Source of the DNA: Streptomyces sp. CNH099
GTDB lineage: Bacteria; Actinomycetota; Actinomycetes; Streptomycetales; Streptomycetaceae
Length of the DNA stretch: 64,000 nt
Direction of reading: 5' to 3'
NCBI GenBank assembly: GCA_000514715.1
Contig: AZWL01000006.1
Coordinates: forward strand, 146,228-210,227
Position 1 is the first letter of the stretch, and every line of letters starts with the position of its first letter. The translations under genes and the position numbers were made by a program. Positions 33,899-43,424 of the stretch are shown here, in pieces. Below the pieces are notes generated by a model, which did no database searches, was not told the DNA's origin, and was given only the letters and a program-made list of their open reading frames with translations.

Positions 33899-36523
33899 GT
33901 GGCCAAACTCACGCTCGCGCAGTTGGAGCGGCACCTGTTCGCCGCAGCGGACATCCTCCGCGGCACGATGGATGCCTCCGAGTACAAGGACTACATCTTC
34001 GGCCTGCTCTTTCTGAAGCGGGCGAACGACGAGTTCGAAGCCGCCCGTGACCAGATCAAGGAACAGGCGGCCAAGGAACTGGGCCTGGCCGGCGAGATGC
34101 TGGACGGCTACCTGGAGCAGGAGGCCCCGTACCGCGAGCGGGGTGTGCTGTTCGTACCGAAGGAGGCGCGCTGGACGTGGGTCGCCTCGGGCCCCGGCCA
34201 CAACATCAACGAGGCTCGGCTGCGCCCGGCCCTGCAGGCCCTCGAAGGCCAGAACAGCAAGCTCAAGGGCCTCTTCGACCACCTCGACTTCAACCGCATC
34301 GGCGGCTCCGGCGCCGCGTCCAGTGCGGCGAAGCTGGCCGACCAACGGCTGAAGTTGCTCATCGACCACTTCGGCCGAGTCCGATTGCGCACCGAGGACT
34401 TCGAGTTCCCCGACCTGATCGGCGCCGCGTACGAGTATCTGATCAAGGAGTTCGCCGACTCCGCCGGCCGCAAGGGCGGTGAGTTCTATACCCCGCGTGC
34501 GGTGGTGCGGATGATGGTCGAACTGCTCGGCCCGAAACAGGGGACGCGGATCTACGACCCGTGCGTCGGCTCGGGCGGCATGCTGATCCACGCTAAGGAG
34601 TACGTGGAGGAGCGCGGCGGCGACACATCCGACATGTTCTTCGCGGGCCAGGACTCCAACAGCGGTTCGTGGATCATGTCCACGATGAACATGGTGCTCC
34701 ACGGCGTACACCGCTTTGACCTGAGCACCGGTGACACCCTGGCCGAACCGGCACACGTGCCGAAGTCCGAGGCGGACCGCTACGACGGCGTGCTGAGCAA
34801 TCCGCCGTTCTCCATCGACTACTCGCTCGAAGACTTCCCCCACCGGGCAGGGAGGGCGGCCTACGGGGCGACGAGTGAGCGCGGCAAAGCGGACCTGATG
34901 TTCCTCCAGCACATGCTCTGGGAGACCAAGCAGGAGGGGCCGGGCGGGGTCGTCATCACGGTCATGCCGCACGGGGTGCTGTTCCGCGGTGGCGGCGAGC
35001 GGGACATCCGCGCCGAACTGATCGAGCGGGACGCGATCGAGGCGGTCATCGGCCTCGCCCCGAACCTGTTCTACGGAACTGGCATCCCCGCCTGCATCCT
35101 TGTACTGCGCCCGCCGGGCAAGAAGGCCGCGCACGATGCGCGGCGGGAGGGGCGGGTGCTTTTCATCAATGCCGACCGCGAATTCCACGCGGAACGGGCG
35201 CAGAACGTGTTGTTGCCTGAGCACGCCGAAAAGATCGTCTCCACCTTCCACCGGTACAAGGACGTGCCGGGCTTCTCCCGCGCGGTGAGCCGCGAGGAAC
35301 TGCGGGAGAACGACTACAACCTCAACATCCGCCGCTACGTCGACAACGCACCGCCGCCGGAGCCGCAGGACGTACGGGCTCATTTGGTGGGCGGAGTGCC
35401 GCGCGTGGAGATCGAGGCCAAGAAGGAGCTGCTGGACTCGTACGGTTTGTCGCTCGGGGATCTCTTCGTGGAGCGGGACCCGGTGGACCCGGAGTACGTG
35501 GACTTCCCGCCCGAGGAGGCCCGCCCGGACGCGGGTCGGCTGGCGGAGTTGGCACGGCCTCGCGAGGAGGTGCTGTGGGGCGAGTTCGACGAGTGGTGGA
35601 AGGCTGAGGCCGGACACCTGGAGCGGGTGGCGGCGACTCCGGAGCGCCTGGCAGATCTGAGTGCCGCGGAGCGTAAGGCCGCGCTGATGGATGTGCGGGG
35701 TGCGCTGATCGAGTCGTTTGTGGAGCAGTTGGGCGGCGTCGGGCTGCTCGACGAATACGCGCTCGCGGGTGCGGTGGCCGGCTGGTGGCACGAGGCGAAG
35801 TACGACCTGCTGGCGCTGTCGGAGAACGGGTTCGCGGGTGTGCTGGACGGTTGGGTCGAGAACGTCGACACGCTGCTGGCGCCGGAAAAGGACCCGAAGA
35901 CGCACAAGCTCCGGAAGCGGACGGCCGCGGAGCGACGCCAGGCGTACGACCACAAGGTGGTCGCGGCGATCGCGCCGGATTTCCTGGAGGAGTTGGCGGC
36001 GGCGGAGGAGGAGAAGGCGGAGCTGGACGCCCGCTGGAAGGAACTCAACGCGGAGCCGTCGAGGGACGGCGAGGGTGACGGGGCGGGGGCCGAGGACGGC
36101 GGTGCGGACGAGGAGAACCAGGGCGAGGTAGTCCTGAGCGCTGAGCAACAGGCGGAACTGGTCCGGGTGAAGAAGGAGCGGGCGAAGACGGGGGCGCGGA
36201 TCAAGCGCTTGGAGGCAGAATTCTGGTTCCCATGGCCACCCAGCAGTGGGACGCCGAAGTTGGACGAGGAGCCGCCGAGGCTCGTGCGGGCGCGGAAGGC
36301 GCTGGATGCGGAGGGGGAGCGCCGGGTGGTGCTGAAGCTGCTGCGGGATGACTTGGCAGGGAAACTGAACGGGCACGTACTGCATAAACGGCAAGAGCTG
36401 ATCACGATTTTCCGTATGTGGGTGGGCAAGTATGCCGTCTCCCTTGGTGCCATTCGCAAGGCGCGTGAGGAAAGTGTTGCGAAACTTGACGCGTTCCTGC
36501 GGGAGGCTGGTTATGCTGTTTGA
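33899..36523 (+). CDS. hsdM: Type I restriction-modification methyltransferase HsdM, long form
   Basis: An 874-residue N6-adenine methyltransferase. Residues 1-165 form the HsdM N-terminal helical domain ([20 protein letters not shown]). The MTase core follows, with GEFYTPR (194-200), SAM motif [18 protein letters not shown] (219-235) and catalytic SNPPFS (300-305). It ends about NIRRYVDNA (~480). A further ~390 residues, mostly charged helices and a Glu/Asp-rich linker, follow: the usual HsdM is ~500. GTG 33899 has AGGGAG upstream. Overlaps hsdS by 11 bases. Confidence 0.92.
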   Translation: MAKLTLAQLERHLFAAADILRGTMDASEYKDYIFGLLFLKRANDEFEAARDQIKEQAAKELGLAGEMLDGYLEQEAPYRERGVLFVPKEARWTWVASGPGHNINEARLRPALQALEGQNSKLKGLFDHLDFNRIGGSGAASSAAKLADQRLKLLIDHFGRVRLRTEDFEFPDLIGAAYEYLIKEFADSAGRKGGEFYTPRAVVRMMVELLGPKQGTRIYDPCVGSGGMLIHAKEYVEERGGDTSDMFFAGQDSNSGSWIMSTMNMVLHGVHRFDLSTGDTLAEPAHVPKSEADRYDGVLSNPPFSIDYSLEDFPHRAGRAAYGATSERGKADLMFLQHMLWETKQEGPGGVVITVMPHGVLFRGGGERDIRAELIERDAIEAVIGLAPNLFYGTGIPACILVLRPPGKKAAHDARREGRVLFINADREFHAERAQNVLLPEHAEKIVSTFHRYKDVPGFSRAVSREELRENDYNLNIRRYVDNAPPPEPQDVRAHLVGGVPRVEIEAKKELLDSYGLSLGDLFVERDPVDPEYVDFPPEEARPDAGRLAELARPREEVLWGEFDEWWKAEAGHLERVAATPERLADLSAAERKAALMDVRGALIESFVEQLGGVGLLDEYALAGAVAGWWHEAKYDLLALSENGFAGVLDGWVENVDTLLAPEKDPKTHKLRKRTAAERRQAYDHKVVAAIAPDFLEELAAAEEEKAELDARWKELNAEPSRDGEGDGAGAEDGGADEENQGEVVLSAEQQAELVRVKKERAKTGARIKRLEAEFWFPWPPSSGTPKLDEEPPRLVRARKALDAEGERRVVLKLLRDDLAGKLNGHVLHKRQELITIFRMWVGKYAVSLGAIRKAREESVAKLDAFLREAGYAV

Positions 36524-37760
36524 TGGGCTATCGGAGATGCGTCTTTCTGACGTGGTTGCGCAAACTTTTGCCGGTGCTTGGGGTGAAAATCCTTCTGACG
36601 GCATGAGTGAGAATGTTTATGTAATTCGCGCTACAAACATCGACAGTGAAGGGCTTATTAACTTTGCTAGGTCGGCGCCGCGCGTTTTCTCAAGAAAGGA
36701 ATTGGGGTGCAAGCGGTTGAAAGCCGGCGATCTGATTCTCGAAGCTTCAGGCGGGGGGCCCGGTACGCCGGTGGGTCGGGTGGCTCTATTTGTGGGCGGT
36801 CCTGGAAAGCTTCCATATGCTTGTTCCAATTTCTTTCGTGTTCTCCGGCCAAATCTTGATCGAGTTTTTCCTGAATATTTGGCGTTCCTTCTGGATAAGA
36901 TCTACCGATCAACGTCAATCTGGCGCTTTCAACAGCAGACTACTGGCATCGTAAACCTCAGGTTCAGCGACTATCTGGAACAAAGGTTGATGCTTCCCCC
37001 GCTTCGAGAGCAGGAGGAAGTTGTCGCGGCAATCCATAACGTATCCTCGCAGCAGCGCGTTATCGAAGCGTCAGTCGCCAAGCTTGACCAATTGCGGAAA
37101 GGAGTATTGGACTCAATGCTATCCCCGGCTAAGGCTGGTGAGGCAGTCTGGCCGGTGCGCTGCCTTGGCAATGTGGCGGAAGTTAGAGGCGGGCTAACCC
37201 TCGGGGGCGTGACCGCGGGTGGTCGGGTGGCGGAAGTTCCGTACCTTCGCGTTGCGAATGTGCGTGATGGGTATATTTCCACGGGCGAGATCAAGACAGT
37301 GCGGGTGACGCCCTCGGAGGTAATCAGGTACCGCCTCCAGGCAGGGGACGTTCTGATTACTGAGGGCGGTGACTTCGATAAGCTTGGACGCGGCGGGGTC
37401 TGGGATGGGCGCATCGACCCTTGTTTGCATCAGAATCATATCTTCCGCGTCCGATGTGAGAGAAATGTATTGCTCCCTGAGTTTCTGGCACTGTATTTGT
37501 CTTCCCGAGGGGGAAAGTCTTATTTCTTGCGGGTGGCAAAGCGGACGACGAATCTTGCCTCGGTGAGTTCGTCACAAGTCAAGGTAATGCCCGTCCCGTG
37601 TCCGCATGTGACGGAACAGAAGCGGATGGTTGACGTGCTGAGTGTGCATGATGCTGCCATCGCTGCGGAGGGACGGGAGCTTACGAAGCTTCAGAGTCTT
37701 AAGTTGGGGCTGATTGATAGCCAGGTCCGCGGAGGTGATGGCGCGTTGGTATCAAACTGA
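36513..37760 (+). CDS. hsdS: Type I restriction-modification specificity subunit HsdS
   Basis: A 415-residue specificity subunit with two target-recognition domains. TRD1 spans ~9-170 ([20 protein letters not shown], ending [16 protein letters not shown]). A conserved helix [20 protein letters not shown] separates it from TRD2 (~220-385, [20 protein letters not shown]), and [20 protein letters not shown] closes it. ATG 36513 overlaps the hsdM end. Base composition is strikingly lower in G+C than the neighbours (40% over 36601-36660). This points to exchange of this subunit from a lower-GC donor. Confidence 0.92.
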   Translation: MLFDGLSEMRLSDVVAQTFAGAWGENPSDGMSENVYVIRATNIDSEGLINFARSAPRVFSRKELGCKRLKAGDLILEASGGGPGTPVGRVALFVGGPGKLPYACSNFFRVLRPNLDRVFPEYLAFLLDKIYRSTSIWRFQQQTTGIVNLRFSDYLEQRLMLPPLREQEEVVAAIHNVSSQQRVIEASVAKLDQLRKGVLDSMLSPAKAGEAVWPVRCLGNVAEVRGGLTLGGVTAGGRVAEVPYLRVANVRDGYISTGEIKTVRVTPSEVIRYRLQAGDVLITEGGDFDKLGRGGVWDGRIDPCLHQNHIFRVRCERNVLLPEFLALYLSSRGGKSYFLRVAKRTTNLASVSSSQVKVMPVPCPHVTEQKRMVDVLSVHDAAIAAEGRELTKLQSLKLGLIDSQVRGGDGALVSN

Positions 37761-37778
37761 ATCAGTCGGCGCGTGGGG

Positions 37779-38000
37779 CTATCCAGAGAAATCCCCCTTC
37801 TTGATGCCGGTTATGAACGACGACCAAGCATCTGCCCGGAAGACCAAGGCTGGGCCTTCGGGGTCCTTGGAGTCGCGGACGGGGACGCCCGAGGGGTGAG
37901 CGTCGACCACCTCAAGGCAACTTCCCGCGTCGGGGCCGCTGTATGACGACTTGCGCCAGCCGGTCAGCGAGGAAGCGTCAGGGATTATGCTTTCGGCCAT
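37779..38000 (-). CDS. DUF397 protein
   Basis: A 73-residue DUF397 protein: LTGWRKSSYSGPDAGSCLEV and VPVRDSKDPEGPALVFRADA are the family signature. In Streptomyces such proteins are encoded next to DUF5753 XRE regulators, often as a toxin-antitoxin-like or regulatory pair (for example near whiJ paralogues). It overlaps the XRE gene by 23 bases and lies antiparallel to the hsd genes, in the gap between hsdS and hsdR. No TM segment or enzymatic motif. Confidence 0.9.
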   Translation of the reverse strand: MAESIIPDASSLTGWRKSSYSGPDAGSCLEVVDAHPSGVPVRDSKDPEGPALVFRADAWSSFITGIKKGDFSG

Positions 38001-38787
38001 GATGTCCGTGTTCCTCCGCGATTGACCTCATCAGGGTGAGGGAGTCCGCCAGCGACATGGCGTCGCCCAGGGCGAGAGCGTAAGTGCCCTGGAGCTGCTC
38101 AACCATGGCTGGGGCGTCGTGCACCCTACCCATGTGGAGACCCTCGGTGTACGCCACCGGTGGCTGGTCCTCAAACCACATCAGCGACAGCATGTTCTGC
38201 AGGAGTGGGTGGAATCCCAGCCCAACAGGCAGCACGTGCACGCGTACACGCCGAGTCTCGACCAAGCGGATGATGTGCCTGATCTGCTCTGACATGACGT
38301 CGCCGCCGCCGATTGGGCGACGTAGCACCATCTCGTCCAGCAGCGCCCACACTACGGGCTCAACAGAGTTGTTGAGGATCTTCGCTCGTTCAAGGCGTGT
38401 GACGACCGTCCTGTCACACTCCTCATCACTCCGAGGAGGGTAGGCGGCGCTCAGGACCGCACGTGCGTACCTTTCCGTCTGCAGGATCCCGGGCACGAAG
38501 GACAACGCGAACTCACGAATGATCGTGGCTTGCCGCTCAAGTTCTCGCGCTGTCGCGAAGTGGTCGGCGACAGCCGCGTCGTCGTCCGGCAGGAAGCTGG
38601 TCAGCACATCTCCCGTGCCCAGCGCCCTGTCTAGGCGGCGTGCGTCGGTCTTGGACGGCGTGCGGCGGCCGGCTTCGATGTGGGCGATGTGCGAGCGGGT
38701 CATCAGCGCTATGTCCGCCAGCTCCTGCTGCGTGAGGCCCCTCGCCTCGCGCTGTGACTTGAGCCAATCCCCATAGGTGTTCGTCAC
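37978..38787 (-). CDS. XRE-family regulator with DUF5753 domain
   Basis: A 269-residue regulator: HTH at ~9-60 (LKSQREARGLTQQELADIAL, SRSHIAHIEAGRRTPS-like region) followed by the DUF5753 domain, with REFALSFVPGILQTERYARA (the FVPGLLQT-like hallmark) and VRVHVLPVGLGFHPLLQNML and MWFEDQPPVAYTEGLHMGRV. Overlaps the DUF397 gene downstream. The upstream region carries two perfect inverted repeats (38801-38823, 38859-38882) that may be its operators. Its place inside an hsd locus raises the question of control of the restriction genes, but that is inference. Confidence 0.9.
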   Translation of the reverse strand: MTNTYGDWLKSQREARGLTQQELADIALMTRSHIAHIEAGRRTPSKTDARRLDRALGTGDVLTSFLPDDDAAVADHFATARELERQATIIREFALSFVPGILQTERYARAVLSAAYPPRSDEECDRTVVTRLERAKILNNSVEPVVWALLDEMVLRRPIGGGDVMSEQIRHIIRLVETRRVRVHVLPVGLGFHPLLQNMLSLMWFEDQPPVAYTEGLHMGRVHDAPAMVEQLQGTYALALGDAMSLADSLTLMRSIAEEHGHHGRKHNP

Positions 38788-38800
38788 TCGGCACCTCCCC

Positions 38801-38823
38801 GTGTGACGGAACCCTTGTCACAC
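38801..38823. promoter_or_regulatory. Inverted repeat before the XRE gene
   Basis: GTGTGAC, nine bases, GTCACAC: perfect 7-bp arms, 14 bases upstream of the XRE start codon. Likely autoregulatory operator for the XRE protein; not otherwise matched in the window. Confidence 0.5.
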
Positions 38824-38858
38824 CGTCACCCCTGGCGAGCGTAACCCCTCCCGTCTCA

Positions 38859-38882
38859 CTGTGTAAGTGGGTCGCTACACAG
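38859..38882. promoter_or_regulatory. Second inverted repeat, toward the small genes
   Basis: CTGTGTA, ten bases, TACACAG: perfect 7-bp arms between the XRE gene and the plus-strand small genes starting at 39014. Its sequence differs from the first repeat, so it need not bind the same protein. Confidence 0.45.
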
Positions 38883-39013
38883 CGATGCCCATGCGGCCCT
38901 CTGCCGCAGGCACACCCGCAAGGATTCGGCCGAAAGCCGCCCGCACAAGAAGACCCCCGCGACCGCATCACCGGCCCGGGGGCATGGCCACCAACTTCAC
39001 AGGAGTTGACGAC

Positions 39014-39343
39014 ATGCTCGACCGTACCGCCTCCCTCCTGGAGCCGCTGCTGCGGCTCCTCTGGCCCGCCACCGGCCGCCGCCGCTACCTCCCGGCGCTG
39101 CGGGCCGCCGCCCCCGTCCTCCTTCCGCACCCCGTGCCGACGCCCTCGGCACACCCCGCGCCCGCCCCGCGCCGCGACGCCCCCGACCAGCCCGCCACCC
39201 CCTGCGTCCGCCCCTACGTCCTCGCGCACGAACGACGCGACGAGTCGCGGCGGCAGCGGGCCCGCCGCCTCGAACTCTGGCTCGCCCTGCACGGCGTGGA
39301 CGTCGGGCCGCGGTGGATTCACGGGGTGGAGGTGGCCGCGTGA
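39014..39343 (+). CDS. Small unknown basic protein
   Basis: 109 residues from ATG 39014, chosen because AGGAG lies eight bases upstream; in-frame upstream ATGs lack a ribosome site. The sequence is MLDRTASLLEPLLRLLWPA, then a Pro/Ala-rich stretch, then a charged helix (ERRDESRRQRARRLELWLAL). There is no recognisable domain. The N-terminal amphipathic Leu-rich helix might contact a membrane or a partner. It is coupled to the next gene by a GTGA overlap. Its position between XRE and hsdR suggests it may belong to the XRE/DUF397 cassette rather than to the restriction system. I do not recognise it. Confidence 0.6.
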   Translation: MLDRTASLLEPLLRLLWPATGRRRYLPALRAAAPVLLPHPVPTPSAHPAPAPRRDAPDQPATPCVRPYVLAHERRDESRRQRARRLELWLALHGVDVGPRWIHGVEVAA

Positions 39344-39687
39344 CCGGCCAGGCGGACGTGTCCGTGCGGCTGCTGCCCTGGACCTCCCCCGAGGGCAAGC
39401 CCTGCTACCTCCTCGGGGGCGGATCGGGTCGCGTCTCCCGGGCCGCCGACGAGATCGAGCGGGTACAGCTCAAGATGGCGGTCGAACTGGTCGGGCACGC
39501 CACCGGCATGCTCGATGACGACGCGACGACCCTCCCCGAATTCCGCTACCTCGTGTCGCGCATGGCCGAATCGCTCAGCGACATCCACCGCGTGGCCGAG
39601 AGCCGCGGCGCCCGGATCCCAGCCCCAGACGACGACGAGGAGGAAGAGGAGGAAGAGGAGGAAGACGACAACCGAGACGATCAGTAG
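39340..39687 (+). CDS. Small unknown protein with acidic tail
   Basis: 115 residues starting at GTG 39340, which overlaps the preceding stop. The globular part (RLLPWTSPEGKPCYLLGGGS, then helices QLKMAVELVGHATGMLDD and YLVSRMAESLSDIHRVAESR) is followed by a run of Glu/Asp that forms most of the last 25 residues, encoded by GAG/GAA repeats around 39640-39665. An acidic tail of this kind could mimic DNA, as some anti-restriction proteins do, but the helices give no family match. Function unknown. Confidence 0.6.
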   Translation: MTGQADVSVRLLPWTSPEGKPCYLLGGGSGRVSRAADEIERVQLKMAVELVGHATGMLDDDATTLPEFRYLVSRMAESLSDIHRVAESRGARIPAPDDDEEEEEEEEEDDNRDDQ

Positions 39688-39861
39688 GGCACACCGGACG
39701 ACGCAGCCACCGCCGTCCCTCCGCCCATCCGCCGACCGTCCGTTGCCGTACCGTACCCCCACTCCGGTACGGCAACCGGCGGCTCGTATTGCTTCCCCCG
39801 CCACCGTCCGCGGCGCAGAATAGGCCGTTCAACGGTCGGCGGCGCCCGGAGGACGCGCGAT

Positions 39862-42800
39862 ATGGCGGCAGCGCAGACAGAGCGGGACGAGGTAGAGCGG
39901 CCCATCGTCGCGCAGCTCCGGGCCATGGGCTGGACGCACGTGCCCGGGCCGGAGGTCGGCACGCTCGACGCCGACACGCCCGTGCTCCTCGACGAGCTGA
40001 CCGCCACCCTGCGGCGCATCAACGTCCGCGCCGCGGACGGCAAGCCGTGGATGGAAGACGACGACGTCCGGCGCGCGGTCGCCGAGCTGTGTTCCGTCCC
40101 CCTCGGCGGCGGCGTCGTACGGGCGAACTTCGACGCGACCGCGCTGCTGCTCAGCGGGGTGGTCCTCACCGGCCCGTCCGCCGCGCACGGCGGGCCGTCG
40201 GCCACCGTCCAGTACGTCGACTGGCACGAGGAGCGGAGCGCCGCCAACCGCTTCACCGTCGTCGACCAGCTCCGTATCAAGAACCGGTCCGGTCTCGTCT
40301 CCGTCCTCGACATCGTCCTGTTCGTCAACGGCATTCCGCTCGTCGCCGTCGAGTGCAAGAGCCCCGGGCTCTCGGACCCTCTCTACGACGCCGTGCGCGA
40401 TCTGCGGTTCTACGCCGACGACCCGCTGGACGACGAGGAGGACACCCCCGGCCCGATGCGGCCCGCCGGCGTCCCCGAACTCTTCCGTACCGTGCAGCTG
40501 CTCGTCGCCGCCACCGAAGAGACCGCATACCTCGGCACTCTCACCTCGGGCCCTGACCACTACCATCCCTGGCGCAGCGTGGAGCCGGAGAGCGAGGCGA
40601 CGCTGCGGAGTGAGCTGCCCGACGGCGTCTCCGAGATCAACGAACGGCACAAGCTCACCGGGGTTGTCCTGCGCCCCGCCGCGCTGATCAACTTCGTGCG
40701 CCACTACCTCGTCCCCCTCCCCGTCGAGACCGAGTCCGGCGGCATCGTGACCGTGAAGGCCGCCGCGCGGCACCAGCAGTACCGGGCGGCGGAGAAGGCC
40801 GTACGCAGGTTGCTCACCGGGCAGACGCGCGGCGGGATCCTCGACGAGGACGGCCGCGGCGGGATCATCTGGCACACCCAGGGCTCGGGCAAGAGCCTGA
40901 CGATGACGTTCCTCGTCCGCCGGGTCCATCTGCACCATCGGCTCAGCGAGTTCACCGTCGTGGTCGTCACGGACCGGACGCAGCTTCAGACTCAGCTCAC
41001 CGGCACCCTGAAGCTGAGCGAGTCGGACGTGGTCACGGCCGAGACCCGCACACAGATGGAGGGCCTGCTGCGCGACGGCGGGCAGCGGGTCGTCTTCGCG
41101 ATGATCCAGAAGTACGGGACCGGGGTGGCCTTCGCGGCGGAGGCCGGGGGCGACGGCGACGACCGGGACCTGCCGGAGGAGTACGCCGAGGCCGAGCGGG
41201 CGCGCAAGCGGCGCCGGGCCGCCACAGCGCCGGAGGTCCCGGACTTCCCGGTGTGCAACACGTCCCACCGGATCCTCGTCCTGGTCGACGAGGCGCACCG
41301 CTCGCACACCAAGACCCTCCACGCGGCCCTGCGCAAGGCGATCCCCAACGCGGCGAAGATCGGTTTCACCGGGACGCCGATCATGACGGACCAGGACGAC
41401 GACACCCGCCGGATCTTCCCCGGGCCGGAGGGGAAGTTCCTGGACGAGTACCGGATGCCGGACGCCGAGCGTGACGGGGTCGTCGTCCGCATCCGCTACG
41501 AGGGCCGCACGGGCGAGGGTCAGGTCGTCGACAAGGACGGGCTGGACCGGCGGTTCGAGGACCTGGTCCGGGACCGTACGGACGAGGAGCGCCAGGCGTT
41601 GCTGCGGCGCTGGCCCACCGAGCGCGACGTCGCCGAGTCCCGCCCGATGATCCGGGCCAAGGCCGAGGACATGCTGGAGCACTGGGTGACCTGGGTGCTG
41701 CCGGGAGGGGATTTCAAGGCCCAGGTCGCCGCGGTCAGCCGGAGGGCCGCGGTCGAGTACCACCACGCCCTGCGCGCGGCCCGCGACGCGCTGCTGGCGG
41801 AACTGGCCGACTTCGACCCGGAGTCGGTCGCCGGCACGCCGGTGAAGGATCTCCCCCGGAGGCAGCGCTACCTCCACCAGGCTTACCAGTTCCGTTCGCT
41901 GCTCCGGCGCGTCGATTTCGTGCCGGTCATCTCTCCGGGCAAGGAACGTAAGCACCGCCGGTGGCTGCACTGGACGAACGGGGACCGGCAGGAGGCGTAC
42001 ATCGAACGTTTCCACAAGGCGTTCCCGCAGCTGCCGCCGGAGGAGGAGTGGGTCGCAACGACTCCCTTCCACCCTGCGCCGCAGGAGCAGGCGGGCACGG
42101 GCGACGCGGGCGACCATCCGTGGTCGCAGGGGCCGACCGGGACGGCGGCGGACACCACGGCCGAATCCCCGGTGGCGGATCCCGTGCACCCGGAGAGCCC
42201 CATCGCCTTCCTCATCGTGAAGTCCATGCTGCTCACCGGGTTCGACGCCCCGCGTGAGCAGGTGCTCTACCTGGACCGGCCGATCCGGGACGCTGAGCTG
42301 CTGCAGGCTGTCGCGCGGGTCAACCGGCCGATGCCGGGCAAGGAGGTCGGCTACGTCGTCGACTACTACGGCGTGTTCGAGCATCTGCCGGGCGCGCTGG
42401 CCAGCTATCGGGACGACGACGTCGACGACACCATGCGCTCCCTGTCCGACGAGATCGAGTCGCTCGGGCCCGCTGCCGAGAAGGTGCGCGACTACCTGCA
42501 CGGGTACGGCATCACGGATGCGGACATCGACGGTGTGGTGAACGCGGGCACGGCGGCCCAAGCACTGGAAGACGAGCAGGCCAGGTTCGGTTTCGACGAC
42601 GTGCTGGCCGAGTTCCTCAGCGTGTGGGAGCGCGTGCTGCCGCACGAGGCCGGCCTGGACTACGTGGCCGATGCCCGCCGCTGGAGTCTGCTGCAGATGC
42701 GTGTCCGGCGGCGCTTCCGCGACGGTCCGGGCGGCACGTTCAGCCTGCGCCAGGTCGGACGCAAGGTCCGGGCGATGATTGCCGGTCATCTGGAAGGACC

Positions 42801-43419
42801 GGAGATCGACGAGGTCATCCCGCCCGTTTCCCTCACCGCGGCAGCCTTCCACGACAAGGTGCGTGCGCTGCCGACACGCGAGGCTGCGGCCGAGATGGGG
42901 CACGCGCTCCGGTTCCACCTGGAGGAGCGGGTCAGGACCGAGGACCCGGAGAAGTACGACCGGCTCTCGAAGCGGCTGGAGGAGATCCTGCGTGACCTGC
43001 CCGGGCGCTTCGAGGAGCAGGTCGATCAGCTCGGTGAGCTGATCGAGAAGGCCCAGCAGGAGACGGCGGCGGAAGAAGACCCGGTGCTCGCCGGGCTCAC
43101 CCCGCTGGAGCAGCGGGTCTACCGGCGGCTGGATCAGTTGTTGCGGGACAGCCCGGGAGTCAGGCGGGTGGACCTGGACCCCGGGGAGATCGCCGGTGCG
43201 GTCTGCGATGCCGCCGCGAGGATCATGGGCAAGACCTCCTACCAGGGGCAGTCCCAGGACGTTTCGGACCTGGCGAGCAGCATTCAGACGCAGTTGGTCT
43301 GGGCCGGGCTGCAGCCGGTCACGACGGAGTGGGCGCCGCTGAGGGCGATCGCCGAAGATCTCGCGGCGTTCGCGGCGGGCAACCGACGGCAGTTCCTGGA
43401 CAGGTTCCGGGGAGAATAG
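39862..43419 (+). CDS. hsdR: Type I restriction endonuclease subunit HsdR
   Basis: A 1185-residue ATP-dependent translocase and nuclease. Nuclease motif IPLVAVECKSPGL (~155-165), Walker A IIWHTQGSGKSLTM (~333-346), DEAH box LVDEAHRSHTKTLH (~474), IGFTGTPIM (~500) and a C-terminal helicase lobe with LTGFDAPREQVLYLDRPIRD and VARVNRPMPGK. The last ~350 residues form the helical domain that binds the methyltransferase core. ATG 39862 with GGAGGAC upstream. It is ~2.1 kb away from hsdS, with the XRE cassette in between, so it needs its own promoter. Confidence 0.93.
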   Translation: MAAAQTERDEVERPIVAQLRAMGWTHVPGPEVGTLDADTPVLLDELTATLRRINVRAADGKPWMEDDDVRRAVAELCSVPLGGGVVRANFDATALLLSGVVLTGPSAAHGGPSATVQYVDWHEERSAANRFTVVDQLRIKNRSGLVSVLDIVLFVNGIPLVAVECKSPGLSDPLYDAVRDLRFYADDPLDDEEDTPGPMRPAGVPELFRTVQLLVAATEETAYLGTLTSGPDHYHPWRSVEPESEATLRSELPDGVSEINERHKLTGVVLRPAALINFVRHYLVPLPVETESGGIVTVKAAARHQQYRAAEKAVRRLLTGQTRGGILDEDGRGGIIWHTQGSGKSLTMTFLVRRVHLHHRLSEFTVVVVTDRTQLQTQLTGTLKLSESDVVTAETRTQMEGLLRDGGQRVVFAMIQKYGTGVAFAAEAGGDGDDRDLPEEYAEAERARKRRRAATAPEVPDFPVCNTSHRILVLVDEAHRSHTKTLHAALRKAIPNAAKIGFTGTPIMTDQDDDTRRIFPGPEGKFLDEYRMPDAERDGVVVRIRYEGRTGEGQVVDKDGLDRRFEDLVRDRTDEERQALLRRWPTERDVAESRPMIRAKAEDMLEHWVTWVLPGGDFKAQVAAVSRRAAVEYHHALRAARDALLAELADFDPESVAGTPVKDLPRRQRYLHQAYQFRSLLRRVDFVPVISPGKERKHRRWLHWTNGDRQEAYIERFHKAFPQLPPEEEWVATTPFHPAPQEQAGTGDAGDHPWSQGPTGTAADTTAESPVADPVHPESPIAFLIVKSMLLTGFDAPREQVLYLDRPIRDAELLQAVARVNRPMPGKEVGYVVDYYGVFEHLPGALASYRDDDVDDTMRSLSDEIESLGPAAEKVRDYLHGYGITDADIDGVVNAGTAAQALEDEQARFGFDDVLAEFLSVWERVLPHEAGLDYVADARRWSLLQMRVRRRFRDGPGGTFSLRQVGRKVRAMIAGHLEGPEIDEVIPPVSLTAAAFHDKVRALPTREAAAEMGHALRFHLEERVRTEDPEKYDRLSKRLEEILRDLPGRFEEQVDQLGELIEKAQQETAAEEDPVLAGLTPLEQRVYRRLDQLLRDSPGVRRVDLDPGEIAGAVCDAAARIMGKTSYQGQSQDVSDLASSIQTQLVWAGLQPVTTEWAPLRAIAEDLAAFAAGNRRQFLDRFRGE

Positions 43420-43424
43420 GCGGT

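Noticed and set aside
33755..36604. 949-codon open frame opposite hsdM
   Set aside because: Antisense shadow of hsdM, same reasoning.
39640..39665. GAG/GAA tandem repeat
   Set aside because: Encodes the acidic tail of a small protein; simple-sequence coding DNA, not a repeat element.
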